Shown: one piece after another, positions 39,943 through 48,661 of the stretch
Layout: every line of letters begins with the position of its first letter
Position numbering within the stretch: position 1 is the stretch's first letter
Assembly (NCBI GenBank): GCA_902785705.1
Contig: CACZZN010000002.1
Location: 27,750-91,749 of the forward strand
Direction of reading: 5' to 3'
DNA length: 64,000 nucleotides
From: an uncultured Veillonellaceae bacterium
GTDB taxonomy: Bacteria > Bacillota > Negativicutes > Selenomonadales > Selenomonadaceae
Position numbers and translations under genes: made by a program
Notes under the pieces: model-generated
Databases searched by the model: none
What the model saw: the letters and a program-made list of their open reading frames with translations, nothing else
What the model was told of the DNA's origin: nothing

Positions 39943-39952
39943 GTAGGGCGAT
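39923..39952. promoter_or_regulatory. Palindromic operator over the -10 box
   Basis: ATCGCCCTACA and TGTAGGGCGAT form a perfect 11-bp inverted repeat around CTATATAA, covering the -10 region. A dimeric repressor bound here would block the promoter. The core resembles an NrdR box, but the GC-rich arms extend far beyond it, so the regulator is unknown. Confidence 0.6.
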
Positions 39953-39985
39953 AAGTTACCCAAAATCCAGGAGAGGCAGGTACCC

Positions 39986-40225
39986 ATGATGATCACACCC
40001 GAACTGATTGCGCGCATCAACGAACTCTCACGCAAGAAACGCGCGGAGGGACTGAATCAACAGGAACTGGATGAGCAGGCCGAGCTGCGCCGCATCTATC
40101 TTGACAGCATCAAGGCGCAGGTCAGGGACATGCTGGACACGATTGAATTCGTAGATCCCGCATCCCCTTCGCAGCATGCCTTCCATCAAACTCAGATTGA
40201 TCTTGTGGAACGTCCGTTGCACTAA
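39986..40225 (+). CDS. DUF896 family small protein (YnzC-like)
   Basis: 79 residues. The start ITPELIARINELSRKKRAEGLNQQELDEQAELRRIYLDSIK is the family signature: a short helical hairpin. In Bacillus the relative YnzC lies in a DNA-damage operon, but the molecular role is unknown. GGAGAGG lies upstream of two consecutive ATG codons; either may be used. The promoter carries a palindromic operator, and a terminator follows. Confidence 0.9.
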   Translation: MMITPELIARINELSRKKRAEGLNQQELDEQAELRRIYLDSIKAQVRDMLDTIEFVDPASPSQHAFHQTQIDLVERPLH

Positions 40226-40266
40226 AATATGCAGGATGCCTTTTCTAGGTATTCTGCATATTTTTC
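40224..40266 (+). terminator. Terminator after the DUF896 gene
   Basis: An 11-bp outer stem AAAATATGCAG / CTGCATATTTT with an imperfect inner stem, ending in TTTTT on the plus strand. It begins at the stop codon. Confidence 0.7.
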
Positions 40267-40316
40267 TGCATTTCTTTACTTTTTCTTGGTATATTTTATT
40301 TTTAGGGGGATTTTCT

Positions 40317-41123
40317 GTGAAAAATACATCCATAGGGTTCATCGGAGGCGGAGCTTTAGCAGGTGCATTGATCAAAGGCATCGCTGGGAAGCTGGTGGAA
40401 AACCCTGCCAATATTTATGTGTCCGACCACAAACAGGAGCGCTGTGACGAACTCCATACTGCCTATGGAGTGACCGCTGCGGTCGGCGCCGAAAACTTTC
40501 TTTCAAAGGCGGACATCCTGGTGCTCGCCGTCAAGCCTAAGGATGCACGGGCCGCAATGCAGGAAGTATGCGGCTCTGTACGGGGGGATGCCATCATCAT
40601 CTCCGTCGTTGCAGGCATGCCGCTTTCCGTCATCGAAGCGTATTTCCCCTCGCAGCCTGTCTATCGCGTCATGCCGAACACCCCGCAGGCTGTCGGCTGC
40701 GGCATGGCAGCGTATACGGCAGGCACCCATGCACAGGACGAGGCGACGCGGCAGGTGCATGAGCTTTGGTCTTCCGTCGGCCTTGCCCTGCAGGTGGAAG
40801 AACGGCTCATGGATGCGGTCACAGGTCTTTCCGGAAGCGGCCCTGCCTATGCGTTCCTCATGATCGATGCCCTCGCCGATGGCGGCGTTGCCGCAGGTCT
40901 CCCGCGTCAGGCAGCGATCCGGATGGCAGCGCAGACCCTGCTCGGCTCCGCCAAGATGGTTCTTGAAACCGGCCTCCACCCGGATGTCCTCAGGGATCAA
41001 GTCACCTCGCCCGCAGGGACCACCATCGCAGGTGTGCGCGCGCTGGAAAAAGCAGGCCTGCGCAGCGCCCTCATCGAAGCCGTGCTTGCCGCAACAGAGC
41101 GATCGGAAAAACTCGGAAAATAA
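40317..41123 (+). CDS. proC: Pyrroline-5-carboxylate reductase
   Basis: 268 residues. NAD(P)-binding start SIGFIGGGALAGALIKG, the VKPKDA motif and the C-terminal signature VTSPAGTTIAGVRALEKAGLRSALIEAV are all clear. Last step of proline synthesis. The start is GTG at 40317 with TAGGGGGA upstream; the longer frame upstream would run through the DUF896 terminator. Confidence 0.95.
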   Translation: MKNTSIGFIGGGALAGALIKGIAGKLVENPANIYVSDHKQERCDELHTAYGVTAAVGAENFLSKADILVLAVKPKDARAAMQEVCGSVRGDAIIISVVAGMPLSVIEAYFPSQPVYRVMPNTPQAVGCGMAAYTAGTHAQDEATRQVHELWSSVGLALQVEERLMDAVTGLSGSGPAYAFLMIDALADGGVAAGLPRQAAIRMAAQTLLGSAKMVLETGLHPDVLRDQVTSPAGTTIAGVRALEKAGLRSALIEAVLAATERSEKLGK

Positions 41124-41145
41124 TATGCCCGGCTCGCGCATACAC

Positions 41146-41181
41146 AAAGGCTGCATCGCCAAAACAAACGATGCAGCCTTT
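41146..41181. terminator. Shared terminator between proC and ptsI
   Basis: A perfect 13-bp stem AAAGGCTGCATCG / CGATGCAGCCTTT with a 10-nt loop and T-rich ends, located between two convergent genes. It can serve both. Confidence 0.85.
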
Positions 41182-41222
41182 TTCGTCAACTCACATTATG
41201 GAAGATGATGTAGAAGAAACCA

Positions 41223-42929
41223 TCAGAGAACCTTCTGCAAATAAGCCTTGATCTCGTCGCCATCCTCCATCTTGAGCACGTCGGCAAGAACTTCCTTCGC
41301 CTTGAGGGAACTAATCGAACGAATCTTCTCCTTGACCCGCGGAATGGACGGAGCGCTCATGGAGAGCTCGCTGATGCCCATACCGAGAAGCAGGACGGCC
41401 GCGTTCGGATCGCTCGCCATCTCGCCGCACATGCCGGCCCAGATGCCATTCTCCCTTGCGGAAGTGATGGTTTTATAAATGAGCTGCAGCACGGCAGGAT
41501 TGAAGTGGTTATACAGATAGGAAATGCTCGCGTTGCCACGGTCAACCGCCAAAGTGTACTGCACCAGATCATTCGTTCCGATGCTGAAGAAGTCCACGTA
41601 CTTCGCCAGCACCGGCGTCATGACTGCCGCGGCAGGCGTCTCGACCATGATGCCGACCTCGACCTTGTCCGAATACTCCTTGCCCTCATGCACAAGCTCC
41701 ATCTTCGCTTCTTCGATGAACGCCTTGACGCGTTTGAACTCGCTCACATTGATGACCATCGGCACCATGATTGCGGCCTTTCCGTAAACGCCTGCCCGCA
41801 GGATCGCCTTGATCTGCGGCATGAAGAGGTCGCGGCGCTGCAAGCTGATGCGAACTGCGCGATAGCCAAGGAACGGATTCTCCTCGGGGGGGATGTTCAG
41901 ATACGGCAGGGGCTTGTCACCGCCGATATCCATTGTGCGGATGACGCAGGTCTTGCCCTCGCACTTCTCGACAGCTTCCTTGTATGCCTTGAACTGGTCT
42001 TCCTCGGTCGGGATATCCTGACGGCCCATGAACACGAACTCAGAACGGAACAAGCCGACACCCTCGCAGCCATAGGACTTGGCATTGTCGATATCCATGT
42101 GCGAACCGATATTCGCCATGAGCTCCACTCGCACGCCATCCGTCGTGACCGCAGGAAGGGCTGCCAGCTCCGCATAATGCGCCTTGAGCTCCTGCTGCTT
42201 CTGGATTTTCTCATTGTAGCCGGCACGCTCTTCCTCGCTCGGACGAATGAGGATCTCTCCCGTCTCGCCGTCCACAATGACCGGATCCTCATCCGCAACC
42301 TTGTCAATGGCATCACCTACACCCACGACCGTCGGAATCGCACGCGCTTTCGCGATGATGACCGCGTGGCAGGTCGTGCTGCCGGCGCCCAGAATGACAC
42401 CCGCGATCTTTTCCGTCGGAAGCCCTGCAATCACAGAGGGCTCGATCTCCTGTCCGCAGAGCACCACCTTGTCTTCGCCCAGCTCCGGCTCCTTGACTCC
42501 CAAGATATACTTCGCGATGCGCTTGCCCACATCGCGGATATCCACGGCACGCCCGCGGAAAATCTCATCATCCATGGACTCGAAAATCGCAGCGTTTTCC
42601 TCAGCCGCTTTCAGCACAGCCGCAGGAGCATTCCCCAGCTCCTCCGTTTTCGTCATAATGAGCTCGCCCATCGCAGGATCCTGCGCCAGCATGCGATGCG
42701 CCTCCATGATGGCCGCCTGCTCCAGCATTTCCTTGGACTTCAGCATCTCAATATTCTTCTGCAGCTTCTCTGCTACTGCATCCAATGCATCCTGCGCCTT
42801 TTTCTTTTCCGTTTCCGTATCTGCCGGTTTATAGTTCACCAGATAGCCGTCGATGTTCTGTCCTGCCAGCATGATCCTTCCGACTGCAATACCGGCAATG
42901 ACGCCTTTGCCTTGAATTTTCTCTGACAT
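41223..42929 (-). CDS. ptsI: Phosphoenolpyruvate-protein phosphotransferase (enzyme I)
   Basis: 568 residues. The phosphorylated histidine lies in GAGSTTCHAVIIAKARAIPTV. The PEP-binding barrel has LFRSEFVFMGR, the RTMDIGGDKPLPYL motif and the C-terminal GMCGEMASDP. It starts the phosphate relay that feeds HPr and the sucrose permease in this window. Start 42929 has GGGGGAGAG upstream. Confidence 0.97.
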   Translation of the reverse strand: MSEKIQGKGVIAGIAVGRIMLAGQNIDGYLVNYKPADTETEKKKAQDALDAVAEKLQKNIEMLKSKEMLEQAAIMEAHRMLAQDPAMGELIMTKTEELGNAPAAVLKAAEENAAIFESMDDEIFRGRAVDIRDVGKRIAKYILGVKEPELGEDKVVLCGQEIEPSVIAGLPTEKIAGVILGAGSTTCHAVIIAKARAIPTVVGVGDAIDKVADEDPVIVDGETGEILIRPSEEERAGYNEKIQKQQELKAHYAELAALPAVTTDGVRVELMANIGSHMDIDNAKSYGCEGVGLFRSEFVFMGRQDIPTEEDQFKAYKEAVEKCEGKTCVIRTMDIGGDKPLPYLNIPPEENPFLGYRAVRISLQRRDLFMPQIKAILRAGVYGKAAIMVPMVINVSEFKRVKAFIEEAKMELVHEGKEYSDKVEVGIMVETPAAAVMTPVLAKYVDFFSIGTNDLVQYTLAVDRGNASISYLYNHFNPAVLQLIYKTITSARENGIWAGMCGEMASDPNAAVLLLGMGISELSMSAPSIPRVKEKIRSISSLKAKEVLADVLKMEDGDEIKAYLQKVL

Positions 42930-43007
42930 GTTCTCTCCCCCATCACTTCGTTTCAGCCTTGCCCACGCATTCCGCAGACAATTCAAAAATTTCCTGTTTT
43001 GAAAAAA

Positions 43008-43026
43008 GAGGCGGATGATCCGCCTC
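43008..43026 (-). terminator. Hairpin with T-run between ptsH and ptsI
   Basis: A GAGGCGG / CCGCCTC stem with a 5-nt loop is followed by TTTTTT on the minus strand. It lies between the two pts genes, so it probably attenuates ptsI and makes HPr more abundant than enzyme I. Confidence 0.65.
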
Positions 43027-43049
43027 CTTCACAGGGATTTGGAAATCCC

Positions 43050-43316
43050 TTATTCCTCTCCGAATTTGGATGCAACGAGATCGCGCAAAGCCTTGACTGC
43101 CTCTGCCTCATCCGGACCATCCGCGCAGATTGTGATTTCGGTTCCCTTGACGAGTCCCATGCTCATGATCATGAGAATGCTCTTGGCGTCAACTGTCTTG
43201 CCCTTCGCCTTAATCTGGACCTTGGACTTGAACTTGGTTGCCGTCTGGACAAAAATAGATGCCGGACGTGCGTGGATACCCGTCTTGTTCTCAATCGTAA
43301 TGGTTTCTTCTGTCAT
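43050..43316 (-). CDS. ptsH: Phosphocarrier protein HPr
   Basis: 88 residues. The PTS histidine lies in NKTGIHARPAS, and the Firmicutes-type regulatory serine in AKSILMIMSMG. HPr carries phosphate from enzyme I to the permeases, and in serine-phosphorylated form it is a CcpA corepressor. Start 43316 follows GGGAGAGA. Confidence 0.96.
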   Translation of the reverse strand: MTEETITIENKTGIHARPASIFVQTATKFKSKVQIKAKGKTVDAKSILMIMSMGLVKGTEITICADGPDEAEAVKALRDLVASKFGEE

Positions 43317-43497
43317 TGAATATCTCTCCCATCTTGTGATAGATTCTGTTGGCGAACCCCTGCCTCGAGTGATTCTATACTCCCTATATTCGCCACGCAA
43401 AGGATTTTTCCTTCTCTGCTGAAAAAGATTTCTTTCCAACAGGCACTGCCCCTGTACGCACCTCGGCACAAGAACTGCTTATATCCAGTACACCAGC

Positions 43498-43506
43498 ATT
43501 ATATCA
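43498..43506 (-). promoter_or_regulatory. Extended -10 promoter for ptsH
   Basis: TGATATAAT on the minus strand is an extended -10 element, with only a poor -35 match. It lies about 180 nt upstream of ptsH. Confidence 0.4.
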
Positions 43507-43753
43507 TAGCATTGTAAATTTTTCCACAATGTATCGAACAAATTTTGAAAAAATTCTTCAACTGCAAGGAAACAAGAGAAGAAATCGTTTTCTTTGAAAT
43601 ATGCAGAAAAAAAGCTGGTAAAATTCAGCCATACAGTATAGAATAGACAAGGGAAAGCAGGATTTTTGCGAGGCAGCGGCGAAACTGTCATTTGATGTAT
43701 GTGTGTGCAGACGGTTGATTCTGCGAAACTTTAACGAAGGGGAGGGATTTGCT
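43507..43753. other. AT-rich intergenic region between ptsH and the TPR protein gene
   Basis: Apart from the ptsH promoter element just before it and the GGGGAGGG ribosome site at its end, I see no gene or strong repeat. A TATAGAAT element near 43640 could be the -10 box of the plus-strand gene, but no good -35 goes with it. Confidence 0.4.
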
Positions 43754-44758
43754 GTGACTTTTTTCTTGATTGTATCCAGCATCATGATGCTCAGCATTTA
43801 CCTCATCTATAAGCTGACACATTTCTTTGGCTGCGCCGCGGAATGCCGCTCGCTGTTCCTGTGCGCGTTCATGGCCTTTGCCGTCACGATCTCAGCCATC
43901 CTGCTGTCGCCCTATTTGACGCAGGATTACTATATACGCTTGGGTGTGCTGATCGTCGCGGCAGGCGCCATTGTCACGGTCTACAATGAACGACTGTTGC
44001 GCCGTGAGGCCGCCGCCGTGTCTGCCGTAAGCAGTGAAACCGTTCCGGCAGAGCCTCTGCCGGAAAAAGCCTCCGGCGAGATGGTCGTCCGGGCGAAGGT
44101 CAAGCATGCATCCGCCTCCACAGAGTCGCAAAAACCGAAAGAAGCAAACAAAAAACCGGCGGGAAAGGTTGTCGCGAAAGCCCCCCACCCCTCAAAGCCG
44201 GATCGGGAAGACGTGAAACCGGCGCAGACTCCGAAACAGAACGCGCTGTCCCCGCCAAAGGAAAAAAGCGTGCAAAAGCCGTCCGGAGATGTGGTTTCCT
44301 CGCCGCCAAAGAAACTGGGCGCTGCTCTGGAAACGAAGGCTGCCGCAGTCACGTTCGATTCCCTCGACAGCCTGTTGGACTATGCCTTCGAGCAGAGATC
44401 GCAGGGGCACCGCCGAAAGGCAATCAGTGCTTACCGACAGGCGCTGAAACAGTATTCCGAGGATCCCTATGTGCCGTTCATTGCGATCGATTTGGGCAAT
44501 ATCTACAAGGAAAGCGCCGATTACGACGAAGCGATCCGTGTGTATCGGGAGTCTCTCAGCATCCCGCTCATTGCGGCAGATGATACCACTTACCGGGAGT
44601 TTGCGAAGAACCTGTCCTACCTGCGCACGGTTCAGTATATCCTGACCAAGCACAATGCCTTGGGCACGCCATTCCAGAAAATCCCTGCCGAATATCTGGC
44701 AGAGATCGAGACCATGTTCCAGGAACGGCCACAGCAGGAGATCAGCCACCTACACTAG
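43754..44758 (+). CDS. Membrane-anchored TPR protein
   Basis: 334 residues. Three N-terminal membrane helices (FFLIVSSIMMLSIYLIYKL, LFLCAFMAFAVTISAILLSPY, LGVLIVAAGAIVTVY), a Lys/Pro/Ala-rich linker (about 95-205), then tetratricopeptide repeats (residues about 215-290, for example YAFEQRSQGHRRKAISAYRQAL and LGNIYKESADYDEAIRVYRESL). The TPR part is probably cytoplasmic and binds another protein. The start is GTG at 43754, after GGGGAGGG. Partner unknown. Confidence 0.8.
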   Translation: MTFFLIVSSIMMLSIYLIYKLTHFFGCAAECRSLFLCAFMAFAVTISAILLSPYLTQDYYIRLGVLIVAAGAIVTVYNERLLRREAAAVSAVSSETVPAEPLPEKASGEMVVRAKVKHASASTESQKPKEANKKPAGKVVAKAPHPSKPDREDVKPAQTPKQNALSPPKEKSVQKPSGDVVSSPPKKLGAALETKAAAVTFDSLDSLLDYAFEQRSQGHRRKAISAYRQALKQYSEDPYVPFIAIDLGNIYKESADYDEAIRVYRESLSIPLIAADDTTYREFAKNLSYLRTVQYILTKHNALGTPFQKIPAEYLAEIETMFQERPQQEISHLH

Positions 44759-44821
44759 AAGCATTGCCGCCGGAGGCCTTGCCTCCGGAAGCGATCTCAA
44801 ATAATCAATGGGGGAATTTTC

Positions 44822-45835
44822 ATGAAAAAAAGCGTAGAAATCCTTGGTCTGCCGGTCATCAGCATCACGGAAGGCCGTGAGCTCGGCATGAGCAAGACCT
44901 TGCTGATGGATGCCAAGAAGGGCATCGTCGCCGCCATTACCATCGAAGATGAAGACTGGTATCGCGGTGTAAAGCTCATTCCGTATGAATCCGTCATTGC
45001 CATCGGCGATGATGCTGTCACGGTCACCAACAGCGAAACCATCCTGAAGCTGGATGATGCAGGGGATTTCGAAAACCTGCTGGATGAGAACATCCGGATC
45101 ATCGGAACCAAGGCAATCACCAAGACCGGCACCATCCAAGGCAAGATTTCCGAGGTCTTCGTCGGCGACAACGGCAAGATTGAGAAGTGCGAGATCACCG
45201 CGCCGGACGGAACGACAAGCGAAGTGACCGCCGACCAGATTTCCATTTTCGGCAAGCAGGTCACCGTCATCGACCCGGACGGGGAAAAAAAAACTGAATC
45301 TGTAGTGGCAGAGCTTCCAAAGGCTGCTCCGGCGCCATCACCGGTTCCGGAACCTCCAAAGAGCGAGACGCCAAAGGTTGAAGAACCGAAAGCCGAGGAG
45401 CCGAAGCCGGCGGATATCCCTGCAGCGAGCCCTGCACCCGCAAAGGCTGAGGAGCCCGCAAAGGCCGAAGAGCCTGCAAAAGCTGAGGAACCCGCAAAGC
45501 AGGAACCTCAAAAAGAAGAGCCGCCCAAGGCGGCTGAAGCACCCAAGGCGGAACCGCCCAAAGCCGATGAGAAGAAAGCGGCTCCTCCCAAAGCTGAGCC
45601 TCCAAAGGCTGCAGCACCGGCACCTTCGCCTGCAGAAGCCCAGAAGCAGCAGGCCGCTGATAAGGCGACAGAGGAACGCCATCGTCGCTTCCTGCTCGGC
45701 AAGAAAGCCGCGCGTACCATCAAAATGGACAACGGCATCGTGATTGTCGAAGCCGGCGCGGATATCACCGAGGAAGTGCTACAGAAGGCAAAGCTCGCGA
45801 ACAAGTTCATCGAGCTTTCCATGAACGTTCAGTAA
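44822..45835 (+). CDS. PRC-barrel protein with Pro/Ala/Glu/Lys-rich linker
   Basis: 337 residues. Residues 1-160 contain two PRC-barrel-like beta domains (SVEILGLPVISITEGRELG and TGTIQGKISEVFVGDNGKI). Residues about 165-275 are a repetitive PAKAEEPAKAEEP-type linker. The last 55 residues form a small charged domain (RHRRFLLGKKAARTI...) that may bind nucleic acid or protein. PRC-barrel proteins often act in RNA handling or sporulation-like surface processes. The role here is unknown. ATG follows GGGGGAAT. Confidence 0.8.
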   Translation: MKKSVEILGLPVISITEGRELGMSKTLLMDAKKGIVAAITIEDEDWYRGVKLIPYESVIAIGDDAVTVTNSETILKLDDAGDFENLLDENIRIIGTKAITKTGTIQGKISEVFVGDNGKIEKCEITAPDGTTSEVTADQISIFGKQVTVIDPDGEKKTESVVAELPKAAPAPSPVPEPPKSETPKVEEPKAEEPKPADIPAASPAPAKAEEPAKAEEPAKAEEPAKQEPQKEEPPKAAEAPKAEPPKADEKKAAPPKAEPPKAAAPAPSPAEAQKQQAADKATEERHRRFLLGKKAARTIKMDNGIVIVEAGADITEEVLQKAKLANKFIELSMNVQ

Positions 45836-45916
45836 ACTTACCGGACACCTTCGGTGTCCGCACGTTCTTGTGTGTTCGCTAGGATTTCCTAGTATTTCAT
45901 AGCAAGAAGCGCAAAG

Positions 45917-45956
45917 AAGCCCCGAAACTCCTGTCCGATGGAGTTTCGGGGCTTTT
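45917..45956. terminator. Terminator between the PRC-barrel gene and nagZ
   Basis: A perfect 14-bp stem AAGCCCCGAAACTC / GAGTTTCGGGGCTT with a 10-nt loop and TTTT at the plus-strand end. It lies between two convergent genes. Confidence 0.85.
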
Positions 45957-45978
45957 CGCCGCCAAGGTTCTTACTCTC

Positions 45979-47145
45979 TTACGTCCCTCTCGTTTCCAAC
46001 TCGCGGGAGAGCTTCATCCGCACGATGCGGCGTACCGATTCATGGATGCGTTCCTCGCTGATCTCGCCAGCCTTCACCGCATCCAGTATCCCCAGATACA
46101 TTTCCTGAGCATGTTGGTACTCATGGCAGATCATCACGATATCCGCCCCTGCCTTCACAGCGAGCACCCCCCGCTCCGCCGGTGTATAGTAGCGCGAAAC
46201 GGCTCCCATCTCCAGGTCATCTGTGATCACAACCCCCTGATAGCCCATGCGCTCGCGCAAAAGCCCCGTGATAACAGCCCGCGAAAAGCTTGCCGGATAC
46301 TGCGCATCCAGCTTCGGATACTTGATGTGCGTCACCATCACGGCGAAATTCTCTGCGGGATGTCCCTCGATGACAGCCCGGAACGGAAGCAGTTCGTCCG
46401 CTTCCAATTCCTCCACCGTAGACTCGATATCCGAGATATCATAGTGGGAATCCACCTTTCCCTTGCCAATGCCGGGGAAATGCTTCAATGTATAGTAAAG
46501 GTTTTCTTTTTCGTAACCCTCAGCCGCCGATTTTATGAAATCGGTTACTATTTTTGGATCCGTGCTGTAGGAACGTTCACGTTCAAAGCCCACGTCCGCG
46601 ACAGGCGCAAAGTTCATATTGAGTCCCATGGCTTTGAGCTGCCGCGCGATTTCCTGCGCCCATCGGCCGGCCTGCGCGGGATCCCCGCTGTCCCCAATGG
46701 CCTGCTGTGACGGCGGTACAGGCATCGCATCTCCCATGTGCGCCACCATGCCGCCCTCTTCATCCACCGCGATGAAAAGCGGCACCTTTTCCTCCGCCTG
46801 TTCTTGCAGATGCTTTGTGAGCCTTGCCACCTGCTCCCGGTTCTCCACATTGCGCGCAAACAGCACTGCGCCCCCCATATGGAACTGGTGCAGCATGTAG
46901 AGAACATCCTCATTGACATCCGTCCCATAGAAGCCGAACATCACCATCTGGCCGACCTTCTCCGTCAGGCTCATGGAAGCCAGCACCTTCTCCGTCCGCG
47001 CCTCCAGAGAGTCTCCGACGGAATTGCCCCCCGACGACACAGCCCCCGGTCCTTCCATGGCCTGTCCGCATCCCGCAAAAGTACACAAGCTGCCGAGAAG
47101 CAGCATGACGACCGCATACCTTAGTTTCCAAAATATATTCTTCAT
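45979..47145 (-). CDS. nagZ: Beta-N-acetylhexosaminidase, lipoprotein (NagZ family GH3)
   Basis: 388 residues. A lipoprotein signal (MKNIFWKL...LGSLCTFAGC with the lipobox cysteine) puts it on the outer face of the inner membrane or in the outer membrane. GH3 motifs: KHFPGIGKGKVDSHYD with the His/Asp acid-base pair, and the nucleophile aspartate in VVITDDLEMGAVSR. It should remove GlcNAc from peptidoglycan fragments. A TTG two codons upstream is a weaker start. Confidence 0.9.
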   Translation of the reverse strand: MKNIFWKLRYAVVMLLLGSLCTFAGCGQAMEGPGAVSSGGNSVGDSLEARTEKVLASMSLTEKVGQMVMFGFYGTDVNEDVLYMLHQFHMGGAVLFARNVENREQVARLTKHLQEQAEEKVPLFIAVDEEGGMVAHMGDAMPVPPSQQAIGDSGDPAQAGRWAQEIARQLKAMGLNMNFAPVADVGFERERSYSTDPKIVTDFIKSAAEGYEKENLYYTLKHFPGIGKGKVDSHYDISDIESTVEELEADELLPFRAVIEGHPAENFAVMVTHIKYPKLDAQYPASFSRAVITGLLRERMGYQGVVITDDLEMGAVSRYYTPAERGVLAVKAGADIVMICHEYQHAQEMYLGILDAVKAGEISEERIHESVRRIVRMKLSRELETRGT

Positions 47146-47157
47146 ATGCAAACTCCA

Positions 47158-47952
47158 TCAAGGCTCCAAATGAATCATGCCCGGCTGGTCAATGACCCAG
47201 TTGCCGCTCGCATTGTGGAACAGTGCAGGCAATTTGACATCCATGTGCTTGCAGGTCCCGCTCTCGTAATTGGACGCAAATGTTTCCTTCATACCGCCCT
47301 CCTCATGCATTTTCTCATCGTAAACAATGAGAGGATTCGGCACAATCGCGTAGCGATCCGCCACGCCCGGAAGCGGACTTGCCCAGTAGACACTGGCCGA
47401 CACGTTCGTAACGGGCACAAACTTCGGAGCGGGCTTCCCGTCCAGTTGTGCCGCATGATCAAGGCACATGAGCATGGTGATTTTTTGGATCTTCACGAAA
47501 TTCTCGCAAGCCTTCTCTGCCTCCGGTATGTCCATGCTGCGGGCCAGATGGTTATAGTCATCCACGAAGGGCTGCCACGAAGGCACATTCTCTTGCGGTT
47601 TTTCCGCCGGCTTCTCCTCAGCCGGCTCTTCCTTCGGCTCCGGAGCCGGAGCCAGCCTCGCCTCCAGCGCCGCCACGTTCTTGGAAAGATGCGCGACCTC
47701 ATTGGGCAGCTTGGAAACCTTGGAAAGTTTTGACTTCATTTGCTGGTTCGACGCCCAAAGATAGGCCACACCGATGAGCAGCAGCACATTCAGCACGACC
47801 CCCAGAACCGTCAGCATATCCCCCATCATCGGCGGCAGGATCCCCTGGGGCGCCGGAGGAGGCTCCACAGGTGGCTCTGCCGCAAAGGCCGCGACAGGGA
47901 AAACAAGCGCCGCAGCAAAAGCTGCCGCACGCAAAAAAACTTTTTTCGACAT
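47158..47952 (-). CDS. Exported, membrane-anchored protein of unknown function
   Basis: 264 residues. Signal peptide (FLRAAAFAAALVFPVAAFAAE), a Pro-rich segment, a membrane helix (MLTVLGVVLNVLLLIGVAYLWA), a short coiled coil, a Pro/Glu/Ala linker and a C-terminal domain with several cysteines. I do not recognise the C-terminal domain. It lies 12 nt upstream of nagZ and is probably cotranscribed, so it may act in the envelope. Confidence 0.65.
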   Translation of the reverse strand: MSKKVFLRAAAFAAALVFPVAAFAAEPPVEPPPAPQGILPPMMGDMLTVLGVVLNVLLLIGVAYLWASNQQMKSKLSKVSKLPNEVAHLSKNVAALEARLAPAPEPKEEPAEEKPAEKPQENVPSWQPFVDDYNHLARSMDIPEAEKACENFVKIQKITMLMCLDHAAQLDGKPAPKFVPVTNVSASVYWASPLPGVADRYAIVPNPLIVYDEKMHEEGGMKETFASNYESGTCKHMDVKLPALFHNASGNWVIDQPGMIHLEP

Positions 47953-48661
47953 CATCTATCATCCCCTTGAAAATCTCTATAAATCAATGCACCTTAAATA
48001 ATATCACAATGTACCAGCGCTGAAAAGCCATTTTCCTACGGAACATTGGCACAGGAGAACGGCATGAAGATTGTGTGTCATATTTTGGAGAGGAAATAAC
48101 CTCCCGTGTGTACTACTCGATTGGAGAAATTATTGCTCGATTATATACTTGCGATGCTTTCCGCTTCATATTTCCGGCATGGGAACCTCTATAAACCCTA
48201 TTTTTTACAACTGCTTGTTCATGTTCGGCAAAAATTTTCGCATCAGCTGAAATACAACCTACAAATCTCTCATTTGTGTCCCATTGCGAGGGGAATTCCC
48301 TCAAAATGGGCGCACTCATCCCATAGCAAAACACTGTCGTTTCAAAAAATCATACCGACAGATGTTATAAACAAGATTGGTGATTCCTGCGTTAAATTCT
48401 GCCCTCAGTTTTCCAATCGATCGAACCGTTATTCCCTGCATGGAATTCGTCATGAATCCATGTAGCGTCTCGGTTTGAGAAAAAGGCCATCACCTACACC
48501 GACCTTCTTTGTGACCTCAACGATACCTTCAGATGGAAGGGATAAGGTCAGGATTCATTGGCTGATGTATAGGTGATTAACCTCAGCGAGAATCATCTGC
48601 ACCACAAATAATCATTTTTTGCCGAGTCGACGATGTCTACTCACAGGGAGAAGGCTAATCC
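47953..48661. other. Junction between core genome and defence island
   Basis: No intact gene. The only recognisable content is a transposase remnant (48316-48489). Base composition changes here from GC-rich to AT-richer. The sequence 48000-48315 shows nothing else I can support. Confidence 0.5.
48316..48489 (-). pseudogene. Transposase C-terminal remnant
   Basis: On the minus strand 57 codons are open before a stop and read TETLHGFMTNSMQGITV...KLRAEFNAGITNLVYN and end ICRYDFLKRQCFAMG. This is the tail of an IS transposase: a late catalytic-core helix followed by the usual NL-rich end. The frame is closed by a TGA at 48490-48492 and no longer transposase is present, so the copy is dead. It marks a past insertion at the edge of the CRISPR region. 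Confidence 0.6.

Noticed and set aside
39930..39946. NrdR box at the DUF896 promoter
   Set aside because: The core is similar, but the inverted repeat extends into GC-rich arms, only one box is present, and the gene is not a ribonucleotide reductase.
43479..43691. Minus-strand frame of 70 codons upstream of ptsH
   Set aside because: No ribosome site; it spans the AT-rich promoter region and reads as random hydrophobic sequence.
48106..48465. Plus-strand frame of 119 codons and an overlapping minus-strand frame of 73 codons (48113-48334)
   Set aside because: Neither has a ribosome site. The plus frame is antisense to the transposase remnant and the minus frame begins inside it in another frame.
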